From: an uncultured Alphaproteobacteria bacterium
GTDB taxonomy: Bacteria > Pseudomonadota > Alphaproteobacteria > Micavibrionales > Micavibrionaceae
DNA length: 64,000 nucleotides
Assembly: GCA_946481105.1 (NCBI GenBank)
Contig: CAMLMM010000001.1
Coordinates: forward strand, 1 to 64,000
Reading direction: 5' to 3'
Part shown: piece after piece, positions 17,577 to 26,990 of the stretch
How the letters are laid out: the number at the start of each line of letters is the position of its first letter
Position numbering within the stretch: position 1 is the first letter of the stretch
Made by a program: the position numbers and the translations under genes
Notes under the pieces: model-generated
Seen by the model: the letters and a program-made list of their open reading frames with translations, nothing else
Database searches by the model: none
What the model was told of the DNA's origin: nothing

Positions 17577-18107
17577 TCCGGCATGATGGCCGCAAAAACA
17601 GTGGCCCCTGAAACCAAAGACCCGATGTCAGGAGGAGGCTGACATCGGGCTTCAAGTGTGTGGTCGGTCTATGGTGTCTGAGGTATAGGGCCTTTCAGTG
17701 TGTGTTCTGTCGCTCCCTATTCTTTAAGTATGCCAAATTATTATGTCAATTTTATGGGGCGCATTTGCCATAATTTGTCATAATTACATTATATTTAGCT
17801 CATATACTTTAGGAGTAATTTTCATGAAATCCCAGAGTTTCAGCCAGATTTTATTTGTCAGCCGGCATCGATTCGCGTTAGCATTTATTTTATGTTGATG
17901 CTGCCCACCAGCTTTATCCCATTCTTTGCCGCTGCCGCAGCAGCCGCATGCGCTTGCGCAGCGGGTTGAGCCCGCATATTTCAGAACACTCCCCCACATT
18001 CGTGCCCTGGCACCTAATTACTTCCGAAACCCGAAATAAAACAAGACAAAAGGGCCCTTTTTATGTATGTCCATTTTTCACAAAATACCCCGAATTTGAG
18101 TACCATT
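17577..18107. other. Long AT-rich intergenic region with a hairpin and two tiny reading frames
   Basis: This is a 531-bp gap. It contains a perfect 11-bp inverted repeat CCCGATGTCAG / CTGACATCGGG at 17621-17649 without a T-run, so it is not an ordinary terminator. An AT-rich stretch of about 17730-17820 looks promoter-like. Two short overlapping reading frames occupy 17824-17969 (see separate entry). Near 18050 an AGGGCCCT palindrome is followed by TTTT. I find no tRNA or known ncRNA. A small RNA is possible but unproven. Confidence 0.5.
17824..17898 (+). CDS. Possible 24-aa small peptide, overlapping a second 23-aa frame
   Basis: AGGAG precedes an ATG at 17824 with normal spacing. It encodes a 24-residue peptide, basic then hydrophobic (HRFALAFILC). 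Its TGA overlaps an ATG at 17898 (TGATG) opening a second frame to 17969 that encodes a hydrophobic, alanine-rich 23-mer (SFIPFFAAAAAAACACAAG). A one-base shift would join them into one peptide with a membrane helix. The good ribosome-binding site and the coupling suggest translation; composition alone is weak evidence. Confidence 0.25.
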   Translation: MKSQSFSQILFVSRHRFALAFILC

Positions 18108-19286
18108 ATGCAACACAACCAGCCCCCTATCATTCAGCACACCTACCGTCATTTCTTCCAGAAGATGACCGCCAACCATGCGGCGGAACTTCTCCGCTAC
18201 GGCAAATCCCGTCCCGGATGCATTTCCCTGGCACAGGGCGAGGGGTCACTGCCGACACCCTCTTTTATTTGCGATGCCGCCACACAGGCGCTGACTGATG
18301 GGAAAACATTCTATGGCGCAGGTGCGGGGCTGATGGAATTGCGGCAGGAAATTGCCACTTATATGGCGCGGGTTTATGGCCATAACATTCCGACCGGACG
18401 AATTTCTGTTACAACATCGGGGACCAATGCCGTGCATTTTGCTCTGCTGTCCATTCTGGAAGACGGCGATGAAGTCGTGGCCGTCACACCTATTTGGAAA
18501 AATCTGATCGGGATTACCGAACTTGCAGGCGGCACCATCCGCGATGTACCGATGGAACTGCGCGACGGTCAATGGCGCCTCGATCTGGACCGCCTGTTCG
18601 ACAGCTGTACATCCGCAACCAAGGCCATTATGCTGGTGACACCGAATAATCCAACCGGTTGGGTCATGTCGGGCGAGGACATCAAAACAGTATTGGATTT
18701 CGCACGTGACCGCGGCATCTGGATTATCGCCGACGAGGTGTATGGTCGCACCCCGCATGATACATCCCGCGCGCCAAGCTTCCTTGATTATGCTGAAGAC
18801 GACGACCAGTTATATGTGGTCAACAGCTTTTCTAAAACCTGGGCCATGACTGGCTGGCGTCTTGGCTGGCTGATTGGTCCGCGTGATTCCGAAGATAAAA
18901 TCCGTGATCTTATTCTATACGAAAACATGGGATCGCCGACCTTTGTGCAACATGCCGGGATTGCGGCGCTTCGTCATGGCGAGTGCTTCCTGCAGGAACA
19001 GAAAACCCTCTGGAAGAATAACCTGCAACTGGTCATGAATCACTGGCAAAACTTTGACCGTATCGACATGGCCGTGCCAACAACCGCTTTTTATGCGTTT
19101 ATCCGCGTGAAGGGCGAGTCTGATTCCTATGCCTTGGCCCGCCGCTTGATTGATGACGCAGGAGTCAGCCTTGCCCCCGGCGGTGCGTTCGGCAGCGGAT
19201 TCAATGATTATTTGCGCCTGTGTTTTGCCGCATCCCCGCAGGTATTGGAAGACGCGCTCACCCGGCTTGATAAATTCCTGAAATAA
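18108..19286 (+). CDS. Class I/II pyridoxal-phosphate aminotransferase
   Basis: About 392 aa, fold type I aminotransferase of the AspB/AAT-like group. Visible motifs are TSGTNAVHFALLSIL (PLP phosphate region), VTPNNPTGWVM with the conserved Asn, IWIIADEVYGR with the cofactor-binding Asp and Tyr, and SFSKTWAMTGWRLGW with the PLP lysine (about residue 240). The C-terminal arginine that binds the substrate carboxylate is in NDYLRLCF. It likely transaminates aspartate or a related amino acid; specificity is not determined. The ATG at 18108 gives the usual N-terminus; the frame extends 45 nt further upstream. It ends in a bidirectional terminator. Confidence 0.9.
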   Translation: MQHNQPPIIQHTYRHFFQKMTANHAAELLRYGKSRPGCISLAQGEGSLPTPSFICDAATQALTDGKTFYGAGAGLMELRQEIATYMARVYGHNIPTGRISVTTSGTNAVHFALLSILEDGDEVVAVTPIWKNLIGITELAGGTIRDVPMELRDGQWRLDLDRLFDSCTSATKAIMLVTPNNPTGWVMSGEDIKTVLDFARDRGIWIIADEVYGRTPHDTSRAPSFLDYAEDDDQLYVVNSFSKTWAMTGWRLGWLIGPRDSEDKIRDLILYENMGSPTFVQHAGIAALRHGECFLQEQKTLWKNNLQLVMNHWQNFDRIDMAVPTTAFYAFIRVKGESDSYALARRLIDDAGVSLAPGGAFGSGFNDYLRLCFAASPQVLEDALTRLDKFLK

Positions 19287-19312
19287 AAAGGGGCCGTCTG
19301 GCCCCTTTTTTA
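19285..19312. terminator. Bidirectional intrinsic terminator
   Basis: AAAAAGGGGCC-GTCT-GGCCCCTTTTT: an 11-bp perfect stem with A/T tracts on both sides. It serves the aminotransferase gene (plus) and the facing 233-aa gene (minus). Confidence 0.9.
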
Positions 19313-19315
19313 TTA

Positions 19316-20014
19316 CTAGCGCATCGCCGGGTCTTGAGGGGCCGGGGCGTTTGGATCAGCTTTCGGTATGTTAGATCTAACGCGATCCCATATGCTTCCA
19401 GCTGTGCTTGCAGCTGCCTCAGCTCCTCGGCGCAACGCAGCACCAGGGTTTTGTGCGGCGTTATCAGCCACACTATACGCTTCTTTCAACTCACTTACCG
19501 CGCCATCAAGGCCACTTAAAGCTTGAGCTGCCTGTCTTGGGTCGCGCGCAGATGTTTGCTCAATCAAGCGTTTTAAATCATCGCGTTTCAGATCTTCCCA
19601 GCCTTGAATAGGCTTACTGCCCTGCTGCGCGAGAAACTGATTCATAGCTTTCAGATCATTCGCGTCGAGGCTGCCATTTGCACTTGCCCCACGTGCGCCC
19701 ACGGTGCCTAATGATTTTTCAATTAAGGCAGTCATTGCCGGGCTCTTGCGTGGATCAATATTTTCCGGCAAAGCAGCCATCGCTGCAGTCAATTTGGCTT
19801 TATCAAGTAAGCCCGCTGCATTAGAGAACTGACCGGAAATAACGCCTTGAATGGCTCCCTGAGCGTGATCGCGCGCCCCGTTCACGGCATCATTTATCGG
19901 TTTTTGAACCGCGTCGCGCGTCGCCCCTTCCGCGCCACGCTTAATTTGATCGACTCCTTGTTGAACCGCACCTTTAGCAGCATCTTTGATCGCCTTGCCT
20001 AAATCCCAACCCAT
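19316..20014 (-). CDS. Hypothetical alanine/aspartate-rich helical protein
   Basis: About 232 aa, not recognised. There is no signal peptide or membrane helix. The N-terminal 60 residues (GKAIKDAAKGAVQQGVDQIK and following) are an amphipathic, Ala/Gly/Asp-rich helix resembling LEA-like or phasin-like repeats. The middle has a compact helical region (PENIDPRKSPAMTALIEKSL). The C-terminal tail is Pro/Ala-rich. The ATG at 20014 is preferred because AAGGG lies 8 nt before it; an ATG 9 nt upstream has no spacing. It could be a stress or storage-granule protein, or a secreted helical protein; nothing in the sequence decides. Confidence 0.65.
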   Translation of the reverse strand: MGWDLGKAIKDAAKGAVQQGVDQIKRGAEGATRDAVQKPINDAVNGARDHAQGAIQGVISGQFSNAAGLLDKAKLTAAMAALPENIDPRKSPAMTALIEKSLGTVGARGASANGSLDANDLKAMNQFLAQQGSKPIQGWEDLKRDDLKRLIEQTSARDPRQAAQALSGLDGAVSELKEAYSVADNAAQNPGAALRRGAEAAASTAGSIWDRVRSNIPKADPNAPAPQDPAMR

Positions 20015-20085
20015 GACACACATCCCTTGTTTGGTTAATCCTAGGGATAGTCTGCACTTATTTTATGAAAATAGTGTTAAATTTG

Positions 20086-20613
20086 TTATTTTCTAACCAA
20101 AGTCACGGTTTCAAAACGGATTGCAGCATTTTCTACCTGTTCCCGCGCAGTTTCTTCCCAGTCATCAGCGTTGAAATCCGGAAAAAATGCATCCCCGTCT
20201 ATCTCGGTGTCAACAATCGTCAGGTACATCATATCTACCAGATTGACCGCCTCCTGATAAATGCTGGCCCCACCGATAATCGCGATATCCTGATCGGGAT
20301 AGTCTGTACGCGCCTGTGCTACAGCATTCTCAAGACTTGCACATTGTTTGACATCATCCCAGTTCCCCGCCACTCCGCCCCGTGTCACCACATAATGCGG
20401 GCGACCGGGTAAAGATTTACCCAGCCGGGCAACAATCGAGTCAAATGTCTTGCGGCCCAGAATAACGGGTTTCCCCATCGTTAACGCCTTAAACCGCTTC
20501 AGGTCTTCAGGAATATGCCACGGCAAATCGTTTCCTTTCCCGATGACACGATTTCGCGCCATAGCAACGACAAGAAACAAAGACGGTTTTGGTTGGTTAG
20601 TTGTATCGGTCAT
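20086..20613 (-). CDS. folA: Dihydrofolate reductase
   Basis: A 175-aa DHFR, which reduces dihydrofolate to tetrahydrofolate with NADPH. The conserved start block is LVVAMARNRVIGKGNDLPWHIPEDLKRF (residues about 14-41; catalytic acid in the PWHxPxD segment). The NADPH-binding MGKPVILGRKTF and SLPGRP, and the second nucleotide-binding IIGGASIYQEAV, follow. Length is slightly above the usual 160-165 aa because of a polar N-terminal extension. thyA, a frequent neighbour, is not nearby. Confidence 0.96.
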   Translation of the reverse strand: MTDTTNQPKPSLFLVVAMARNRVIGKGNDLPWHIPEDLKRFKALTMGKPVILGRKTFDSIVARLGKSLPGRPHYVVTRGGVAGNWDDVKQCASLENAVAQARTDYPDQDIAIIGGASIYQEAVNLVDMMYLTIVDTEIDGDAFFPDFNADDWEETAREQVENAAIRFETVTLVRK

Positions 20614-20686
20614 GCAGCAAGATTAAAAACTTTCCACCTGCAACACAAGCCTTTGCCACAATTGAATATGGGATTATAGTTCTAAC

Positions 20687-22114
20687 ATGATGAGATACAT
20701 AAAGATTTTTACCGTTTACCTGATTTTCCTGTTCCCTATAGCCGTGCAAGCCCAGACTTTACCTGGCACATCTTCTAAGAACGAAAAAATTCAGGAAGAG
20801 GATATCCGGCATCTGGTCGAAACGCTGGAAAGCGAAACAGCACGCAACGACCTGATCAGAGATTTAAAAGTCCTGCTTGAGCAGCAAAACAAAAAAGAGG
20901 CGGGAAACTTGGAAAACTCCATCGCCCCGCTGACCGAACAAATGGGATTACGCTCATCCCTGGGGAAATTCATCGATTCATACGAAAACTTCCTGCAACG
21001 CTACGCACTTTCTTCTTCCCTCGTCCACCAGATCATCGGCACCACTTTCGTTGTTCTGTTTGCCCTGGGTTTTTACCTCGGGGTTCGCCGCCTGACGGCA
21101 CGTATATTAAATTTTGTAAACCACATGTCCGAACGCATCGGACTGCGCCTGACCCGTTTCGGTCTTTATACCAAAGTTGTTCAGTTTGTTCTGCGTATCG
21201 CCATTCTGGGACTGGGCGTTTATACTATCGGCAAAATCTGGGACATTGTCGTTATTGACAATTTTTTTGAAGGCGAATTTATGCGCCGCGCCATGTCAAC
21301 CCTTGTGACCTTCCTGTTTGTGGCATTTCTGGCCGCCCTTATCTGGGAAGGAATCGGTGTCTATCTCGCCTATCTGCTTAAACAGGCCGACGACCAGAAC
21401 CAGACACGGGTAAAAACACTGATGCCTATCGTCCGTAATATAATCATGTCCGTGTTCGCGCTTTTATTCGGTCTTATTCTGCTGTCCGAACTGGGGATTG
21501 ATGTTGGGCCACTGATAGCCGGGGCTGGCGTTATTGGCGTCGCCGTCGGCTTCGGAGCGCAGAATATCGTCAAAGATTTTCTGGCAGGTTTCACTATCGT
21601 GCTGGAAGACCTGATTCGCGTCGGTGACGTGGCCAATCTTGGTGGCGCGTCCGGCGTGGTCGAAAAAATAACCCTCCGTAAGGTGCAGCTCCGGGACATG
21701 AGCGGAACAGTATATACTATTCCATATAGCCAGATCACAACCATTCAGAATCTGACGAAAGATTTCAGCTTTTATGTCATGGACATTAATGTCGCCTACA
21801 GCGAGGATACGGATCACGTTATCAAGGTGATGCAGGGAGTTGATAATGACCTGCGCAGTGATGCGGCCTTCGCCCCGAATATTCTGGAACCACTGGAAAT
21901 TATTGGCCTGGATAAATTTGGCGAAAGCGCAGTCACTATTAAGGCCCGGATCAAAACATTACCGGGTAAGCAATGGAATGCCGGGCGGGAGTATAACCGC
22001 CGCCTGAAAATAGCATTTGAGCGGGAAAATATTGAAATCCCGCTGACGCAACGGTTCATCACCGTGCGCCAGGATAAAACCCCTATGCAGCCGACGGCTG
22101 TGCCTGAGACTTAA
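20687..22114 (+). CDS. MscS-family mechanosensitive ion channel with signal peptide
   Basis: A 475-aa protein: signal peptide (about 1-22), a 90-residue polar periplasmic region with a helical Glu/Lys-rich segment, then about five membrane helices. The last is the pore-lining TM3 of MscS with its Gly/Ala ridge (GAGVIGVAVGFGAQN, about residues 280-294). It continues to the beta domain with DLIRVGDV and the C-terminal alpha/beta domain. It should open under hypo-osmotic membrane tension. It resembles the larger YbdG/YbiO-like MscS paralogues rather than minimal MscS. Its 3' end overlaps the convergent membrane-protein gene by 32 bp. Confidence 0.9.
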   Translation: MMRYIKIFTVYLIFLFPIAVQAQTLPGTSSKNEKIQEEDIRHLVETLESETARNDLIRDLKVLLEQQNKKEAGNLENSIAPLTEQMGLRSSLGKFIDSYENFLQRYALSSSLVHQIIGTTFVVLFALGFYLGVRRLTARILNFVNHMSERIGLRLTRFGLYTKVVQFVLRIAILGLGVYTIGKIWDIVVIDNFFEGEFMRRAMSTLVTFLFVAFLAALIWEGIGVYLAYLLKQADDQNQTRVKTLMPIVRNIIMSVFALLFGLILLSELGIDVGPLIAGAGVIGVAVGFGAQNIVKDFLAGFTIVLEDLIRVGDVANLGGASGVVEKITLRKVQLRDMSGTVYTIPYSQITTIQNLTKDFSFYVMDINVAYSEDTDHVIKVMQGVDNDLRSDAAFAPNILEPLEIIGLDKFGESAVTIKARIKTLPGKQWNAGREYNRRLKIAFERENIEIPLTQRFITVRQDKTPMQPTAVPET

Positions 22115-22781
22115 GCCGATCACGCAGGATAATGATGTACAGGAAGATGAAGTAATAGAGGTACAATTCATATACTTCATTAATACGCCAGAAAAAGCGC
22201 AACATATCGAGATTATCATTCGCCGTATCGATGGTCTTTAGGATAAAACAGATAATGGCTGTCGGTACAATAATGGGCGTCGCGTAAATCTGGGCAAAGC
22301 GTGGTGGCAAAACAGATGGCTTCCATTTGAGCAAAGCCGGAATTATCAATCCCCCAACCAGCACACCAAACTGAAGAATAATCAGGGGTTTCTGGTCCAG
22401 CCAGTCAGATACATTATGCAGATTGGTCTCATTCTGGTCATTTATCTGCGCCCATTCCGCCGGAGTCGTCCAGTAAAATATCCACTGCCCCCAGCTAAGT
22501 TCCTCACCAGCCACATAAAATGAGCCCAGCACCATCAATCCGACCCAGAGTTTCATCCAGATGCCATTTGCATAGCGGAACAGCGGAATAGCCAAACCAC
22601 AGCCGACAACCATGAAAAAAGCCTGCAGGTTTTCATGAGCCCCGCCCTCAGCCAGCAAGAATTCCTTGATTTCCGGCGAACAGGTGAGTTCGATAATAAT
22701 TTGAATAACCATCATAACGATGGGAAGCCATAACCACCACAGGCGGCTGACCGGTGAAAACGACATGCAGGAACAGGACAT
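22083..22781 (-). CDS. Polytopic membrane protein of unknown function
   Basis: A 232-aa protein with about six membrane helices. The conserved loop GEELSWGQWIFYW followed by NDQNETNLHN (about residues 92-125) is a pattern I have seen in a widespread uncharacterised family of bacterial membrane proteins. The invariant acidic and Asn/His residues suggest a catalytic or metal-binding loop near the membrane. The start codon abuts the glmS stop, so it is probably translated from the glmU-glmS transcript. That hints at an envelope-related role, as inference only. Confidence 0.75.
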   Translation of the reverse strand: MSCSCMSFSPVSRLWWLWLPIVMMVIQIIIELTCSPEIKEFLLAEGGAHENLQAFFMVVGCGLAIPLFRYANGIWMKLWVGLMVLGSFYVAGEELSWGQWIFYWTTPAEWAQINDQNETNLHNVSDWLDQKPLIILQFGVLVGGLIIPALLKWKPSVLPPRFAQIYATPIIVPTAIICFILKTIDTANDNLDMLRFFWRINEVYELYLYYFIFLYIIILRDRLKSQAQPSAA

Positions 22782-24608
22782 TTATTCTACCGTGACGGAT
22801 TTAGCGAGGTTACGTGGCTGATCAACATCCGTGCCTTTGGCCACAGCAGCGTGATAGGCCAGCAGTTGGATTGGCAGAGCATAGAGAATCGGGCTGACGA
22901 AAGAATGCACATCGGCAATTGTCACCGTCCATGTAGCCACACCCTGAAGGGTTTTAGCACCAGCAGCATCGGTGAATAACAGAACCTTGCCGCCACGGGC
23001 CACGGTCTCCTGAATATTCGACGCGGTTTTTTCAAACAATTTATCAGACGGCGCAAGAACAACGACAGGAACCGAGTCATCAATTAGCGCAATCGGACCA
23101 TGTTTCATTTCCCCTGCCGCATAGCCTTCGGCGTGAATATAGGAAATTTCCTTGAGCTTCAGCGCACCTTCCAAGGCCAGCGGGTATAAGGCACCCCGCG
23201 CCAGATACAGCACATCGCGCGCCTCCGCGACGGATTTGGCAATCTCTTTAATCTCATTATCATGACTGAGGATTGCGCTCGCCAGCTTTGGAAGAGTCCG
23301 CAGCTCATAGGCCAGTTCAGCTTCCTGCGCCGCAGTAACAACGCCCTTGGCTGCCGCCAAGGCCAACGCCACACAAGCGAGTGTAGTCAATTGCGTGGTG
23401 AATGCCTTGGTCGATGCCACACCGATTTCCGGCCCCGCGAGCGTGTGCAGACACAGATGCGATTCACGTTCAATCGTGCTTTCAATTGTATTGACAATTG
23501 ACAGACACATCTGACGCTCACGTTTACAGTAACGAAGCGCTTCAAGCGTATCGAGCGTTTCACCTGACTGCGAAACAAAAATGGCAAGACCATCAGCCGG
23601 CATAGGGGCCTCACGGTAACGGAACTCGGACGCCACATCCACTTCGCACGGAACGCGGGCAATAGTTTCCAACCAGTATTTGGCCACGCAGCAGGCATAA
23701 TAGGCCGTACCACAGGCAATCAGTGTGATGCGCGGGGCTCGCAGCAAGGCCTCCAGGACTTCATTTGGCAATGACACATGTCCCGTAGCCGGATTCACAA
23801 AGGTGTTCAGCGTGTCTGCAATAACCGATGGCTGTTCGTAAATTTCTTTCAGCATAAAATGCCGGTATTCCCCTTTACCGGTTGTCGTGCCGGATTGGGC
23901 CGACATACGAATGGCGCGCTCTACAGGTTTGCGTTTCGCGTTGACGATACGTGCATTATCATTGGTAACGATCAGGCGGTCACCGTCTTCCAGAAAACTG
24001 ATTTTGCGGGTCAGCGGCGACAAAGCATAGGAATCGGATGCGATAAACATTTCACCCTCGCCATAACCAATCGCCAGTGGCGTTCCCTGACGCGCAGCGA
24101 TCAGCATTTTCTCTTCACCTTTGAACATGATCACGACCGAGAACGCGCCACGCAAACGGTCAAACGTCTTATGCGCCGCGTTTTCTGGTGTTTCCCCTTG
24201 CTTAATATAGTGATCGGCCAGTTGGGCGATAACTTCGGTATCGGTTTCAGTTTCAAACCGTACCTGATGCTGCTGCAGTTCTTCTTTCAGTTCGGCATAG
24301 TTCTCGATAATACCGTTATGCACGACAGCGACATTGGCCGTGGCATGAGGGTGCGCGTTGCGTTCATTCGGTTCGCCATGCGTTGCCCAGCGTGTATGAC
24401 CGATGCCGATATGCCCGGCCAGAGGTTGCGACTTCAGACGCTCCTCCAGATTGACCAGTTTGCCTTCGGCACGGGCACGGGCGATATTACCATCAACGAG
24501 CGTCGCCACGCCCGCCGAGTCATATCCCCGGTATTCAAGGCGTTTCAGACCTTCCACCAGCATTGGCACGACATTCTTGGATGAAATAATTCCGACAATC
24601 CCACACAT
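22782..24608 (-). CDS. glmS: Glutamine-fructose-6-phosphate aminotransferase (isomerising)
   Basis: A 608-aa GlmS, which makes glucosamine-6-phosphate from fructose-6-phosphate and glutamine, the entry to peptidoglycan and LPS amino sugars. Cys2 of MCGIVGI is the glutaminase nucleophile. The N-terminal domain has RGYDSAG and HTRWATHG. Two SIS sugar-isomerase domains follow (CGTAYYAC, SQSGETLDT). The C-terminus is the conserved DQPRNLAKSVTVE. It is encoded 22 bp after glmU in the same direction, a classic pairing. No glmS ribozyme is expected or seen in this group. Confidence 0.98.
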   Translation of the reverse strand: MCGIVGIISSKNVVPMLVEGLKRLEYRGYDSAGVATLVDGNIARARAEGKLVNLEERLKSQPLAGHIGIGHTRWATHGEPNERNAHPHATANVAVVHNGIIENYAELKEELQQHQVRFETETDTEVIAQLADHYIKQGETPENAAHKTFDRLRGAFSVVIMFKGEEKMLIAARQGTPLAIGYGEGEMFIASDSYALSPLTRKISFLEDGDRLIVTNDNARIVNAKRKPVERAIRMSAQSGTTTGKGEYRHFMLKEIYEQPSVIADTLNTFVNPATGHVSLPNEVLEALLRAPRITLIACGTAYYACCVAKYWLETIARVPCEVDVASEFRYREAPMPADGLAIFVSQSGETLDTLEALRYCKRERQMCLSIVNTIESTIERESHLCLHTLAGPEIGVASTKAFTTQLTTLACVALALAAAKGVVTAAQEAELAYELRTLPKLASAILSHDNEIKEIAKSVAEARDVLYLARGALYPLALEGALKLKEISYIHAEGYAAGEMKHGPIALIDDSVPVVVLAPSDKLFEKTASNIQETVARGGKVLLFTDAAGAKTLQGVATWTVTIADVHSFVSPILYALPIQLLAYHAAVAKGTDVDQPRNLAKSVTVE

Positions 24609-24630
24609 AATTTTCTCCTGCTTATCTTTT

Positions 24631-25980
24631 TTAATGATCGTCTTTCATACGACCTTTGGCTTTACCCGGCATATTCACCTGCTTGGCACGCCCGACAACC
24701 AATGTATCGATCGGCACGTTCTGTGTCACAATGCTGCCTGCAGCGACATAAGCTCCATCGGCGATTTCAACGGGCGCAATAAGTGACGCGTTCGACCCAA
24801 CCATCACATGATCGCCAATAATAGTTTTGGATTTCACTTTCCCATCATAATTGACGGTGATAGCGCCACAGCCGAAATTACTATGCTGCCCTAATTCAGC
24901 ATCACCGATATAAGCCAAATGATTGGCTTTTGCGCCTTCATGGATATGCGAGTTTTTGACCTCGACGAAATTGCCGATTTTGGCATGGGCATCAATCACG
25001 GTTGTTGGCCGGATACGGGCGAACGGCCCGATTGAAGCGCCTGTTTTGATATGCGCCCCTTCGATATGGCTGAATGCCTTGATCTCCACATGACTGTCGA
25101 TAATTACCCGTGGACCAAAAACAACTGATGGGCCGATTGTAGTATCGGAACCAATAACGGTATCCGCCGAAAAATAGGTCGTATTGGGGTCAAGAAGGGT
25201 CACACCATTATCCATGTGACGGAGACGCTGGCGGTGCTGCCACGCCATTTCCAGTTCCGCCAGCTGTGCGCGTGAATTGACTCCACGCAGATCGTAATAG
25301 TCGCCCCGCGCCACGCCGGTTGCCAGCCCATCTTCCTGCAGAATAGCCGGCAAATCAACCAGATAATATTCGCCCTGTTTGTTGTTCGGCTGAATGCGTT
25401 GCAGACGACCCAGAAGCCCATCACCCTCCAGCACCAGTACCCCGCTGGAACACAGGCGAACAGCCCGTTCATCCGGGGTTGCGTCTTTTTCTTCAACAAT
25501 TTTTTTCAGTGTGCCATCGGCATTCTGAAAGATGCGGCCATACCCTGTTGGGTCCGGGGCCGCCATCGCCAGTACCGTCGCGCCAAAGCCTTCACCCTGT
25601 TTATGATGGTTAAGCAAATGGCTGAGTGTCGCTGCCTGTATCAGCGGCACATCACCATTCAGAACCAGTATCTTGCCTTTGAAATCGGGTATCGTAGCCA
25701 CAGCAGCGCGCAGGGCATCCGCCGTACCCTTCTGTTCTGCCTGAATGGCAATTTTATGGGGCGCAACTTCGGCAGCCACATCATCCATTCCGGGCGCCAG
25801 CACGACAATAATCTGTTTAGGGCCCAGCATCTGAGCCGCATCGACTATGTGCCCAATCATCGACCGGCCACCGATTTTGTGCAGCACTTTGGGTGTCGCA
25901 GATTTCATGCGCGTACCTTTACCCGCCGCCATGATAACGACGGTCAGTTCATCGGATGTTTGTAACTTAGGGGAAGTCAT
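24631..25980 (-). CDS. glmU: Bifunctional GlcN-1-P acetyltransferase / GlcNAc-1-P uridyltransferase
   Basis: About 449 aa, making UDP-GlcNAc in two steps. The N-terminal pyrophosphorylase half has VVIMAAGKGTRMKSATPKVL (nucleotide-binding loop), VLNGDVPLI and the YYLVDLPAIL region. The C-terminal left-handed beta-helix half is built of hexapeptide repeats (IDSHVEIKAFSHIEGAHI and on) and carries the acetyl-CoA-binding end with NVPIDTLVVGRAKQ. I chose the ATG at 25980, which gives the family-typical short N-terminus; another ATG 30 nt upstream would add a polar leader. First gene of the glmU-glmS unit. Confidence 0.97.
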   Translation of the reverse strand: MTSPKLQTSDELTVVIMAAGKGTRMKSATPKVLHKIGGRSMIGHIVDAAQMLGPKQIIVVLAPGMDDVAAEVAPHKIAIQAEQKGTADALRAAVATIPDFKGKILVLNGDVPLIQAATLSHLLNHHKQGEGFGATVLAMAAPDPTGYGRIFQNADGTLKKIVEEKDATPDERAVRLCSSGVLVLEGDGLLGRLQRIQPNNKQGEYYLVDLPAILQEDGLATGVARGDYYDLRGVNSRAQLAELEMAWQHRQRLRHMDNGVTLLDPNTTYFSADTVIGSDTTIGPSVVFGPRVIIDSHVEIKAFSHIEGAHIKTGASIGPFARIRPTTVIDAHAKIGNFVEVKNSHIHEGAKANHLAYIGDAELGQHSNFGCGAITVNYDGKVKSKTIIGDHVMVGSNASLIAPVEIADGAYVAAGSIVTQNVPIDTLVVGRAKQVNMPGKAKGRMKDDH

Positions 25981-26083
25981 GGATGATTCTTTTTTCCGCA
26001 GTGATGTCATTATTGTCCAGTTTGCCTATTCCTTTTTGGCGCTCAAGTCACAGAGTATTGCGCCGCATTACAGCAAAAAAGCC

Positions 26084-26917
26084 TTATTTGCTGGGACTTA
26101 ACTTATAGGAGGTCAGATGCATAAACAATATGCCATAACTTGTTTTTACGCGAATTTTCACGGGAATATAAGGCCCTTTGCCATTATCCACCCGCCCGAA
26201 CCAGACGGTCGGCAATGCCCCTGTCTGACGCCCCTGTTCCTGAATGGTCAGCCAGCCGCGTGGCTTTTTTTTCCACTTACCTTTTTCCGGTTTGATTTCC
26301 ACAGTGCATGAAATAGCCGGGCCATCGAACATGTTGTATTTGCTTTTGGCCAGTTTTTCCGGCTGGGAATTTTTAAATAATAGGTGGTAATTTCGGTCGC
26401 CGTCGAAAATCAGACTGTCACCCGCGCATACACCACTCTGTGGTATCTGTTGCATCATAGTCAGCGTGGCCGACAGCAGATCGGTGGATCCTGCAGTCAG
26501 AGAGACATCAACCTTCTCCGGGGTTTTATCCCTGTCACCTTCGGTGACTTTGTAACTGACAAATTTGCCTTTGCCGTTATAGGTATATGTCTTGGTTTCA
26601 GTCGTGCCTTTCCATTTAGAACGCGACTGGTGGCGTGTGGGGTCGGCCACCCCCTTGGATGCAAGAACACCTTTGCTTTCAAACCCGCCCGACCACGGGG
26701 CGAGCTTACCTAGCATTCCATGGGTGGAGGATGTCAGGCTTACTGCGTAGTTTGTTCCCGACTGCTGCATCACCAGCTTGGCGTCCAAGGCGTGAATACC
26801 CCCTGCATAAACGTCATAAGTCATGGTGCGCATATTCCCGGCCACGCAGATGCCCGGCATCAGAGAAAATAAAACCGTCAATATAGTAAAATAGCCCTTC
26901 ACAGCCCATTCCTTCAT
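26084..26917 (-). CDS. Exported DUF3108-type protein
   Basis: About 277 aa with a signal peptide (FTILTVLFSLMPGICVAG, cleavage near residue 27). The mature part is mostly beta: TYDVYAGGIHALDAKLVMQQ at the start, repeated pairs of strands, and a tail TVWFGRVDNGKGPYIPVKIRV. This matches the DUF3108 lipid/envelope-associated family of alpha- and betaproteobacteria, whose biochemical role is unknown. The start at 26917 gives a proper signal peptide; the frame opens at 26965, overlapping the upstream region of divergent dapD. Confidence 0.78.
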   Translation of the reverse strand: MKEWAVKGYFTILTVLFSLMPGICVAGNMRTMTYDVYAGGIHALDAKLVMQQSGTNYAVSLTSSTHGMLGKLAPWSGGFESKGVLASKGVADPTRHQSRSKWKGTTETKTYTYNGKGKFVSYKVTEGDRDKTPEKVDVSLTAGSTDLLSATLTMMQQIPQSGVCAGDSLIFDGDRNYHLLFKNSQPEKLAKSKYNMFDGPAISCTVEIKPEKGKWKKKPRGWLTIQEQGRQTGALPTVWFGRVDNGKGPYIPVKIRVKTSYGILFMHLTSYKLSPSK

Positions 26918-26990
26918 GTTACAACAGACATAGTTCTTTTTTGCGGTTTGCAAAAGGATTTCCATGCATAAATTACAGGTAACGAGAACT

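Noticed and set aside
17784..17999. A 71-codon minus-strand frame in the 17.6-18.1 kb gap
   Set aside because: No ribosome-binding site and no hydrophobic or domain pattern.
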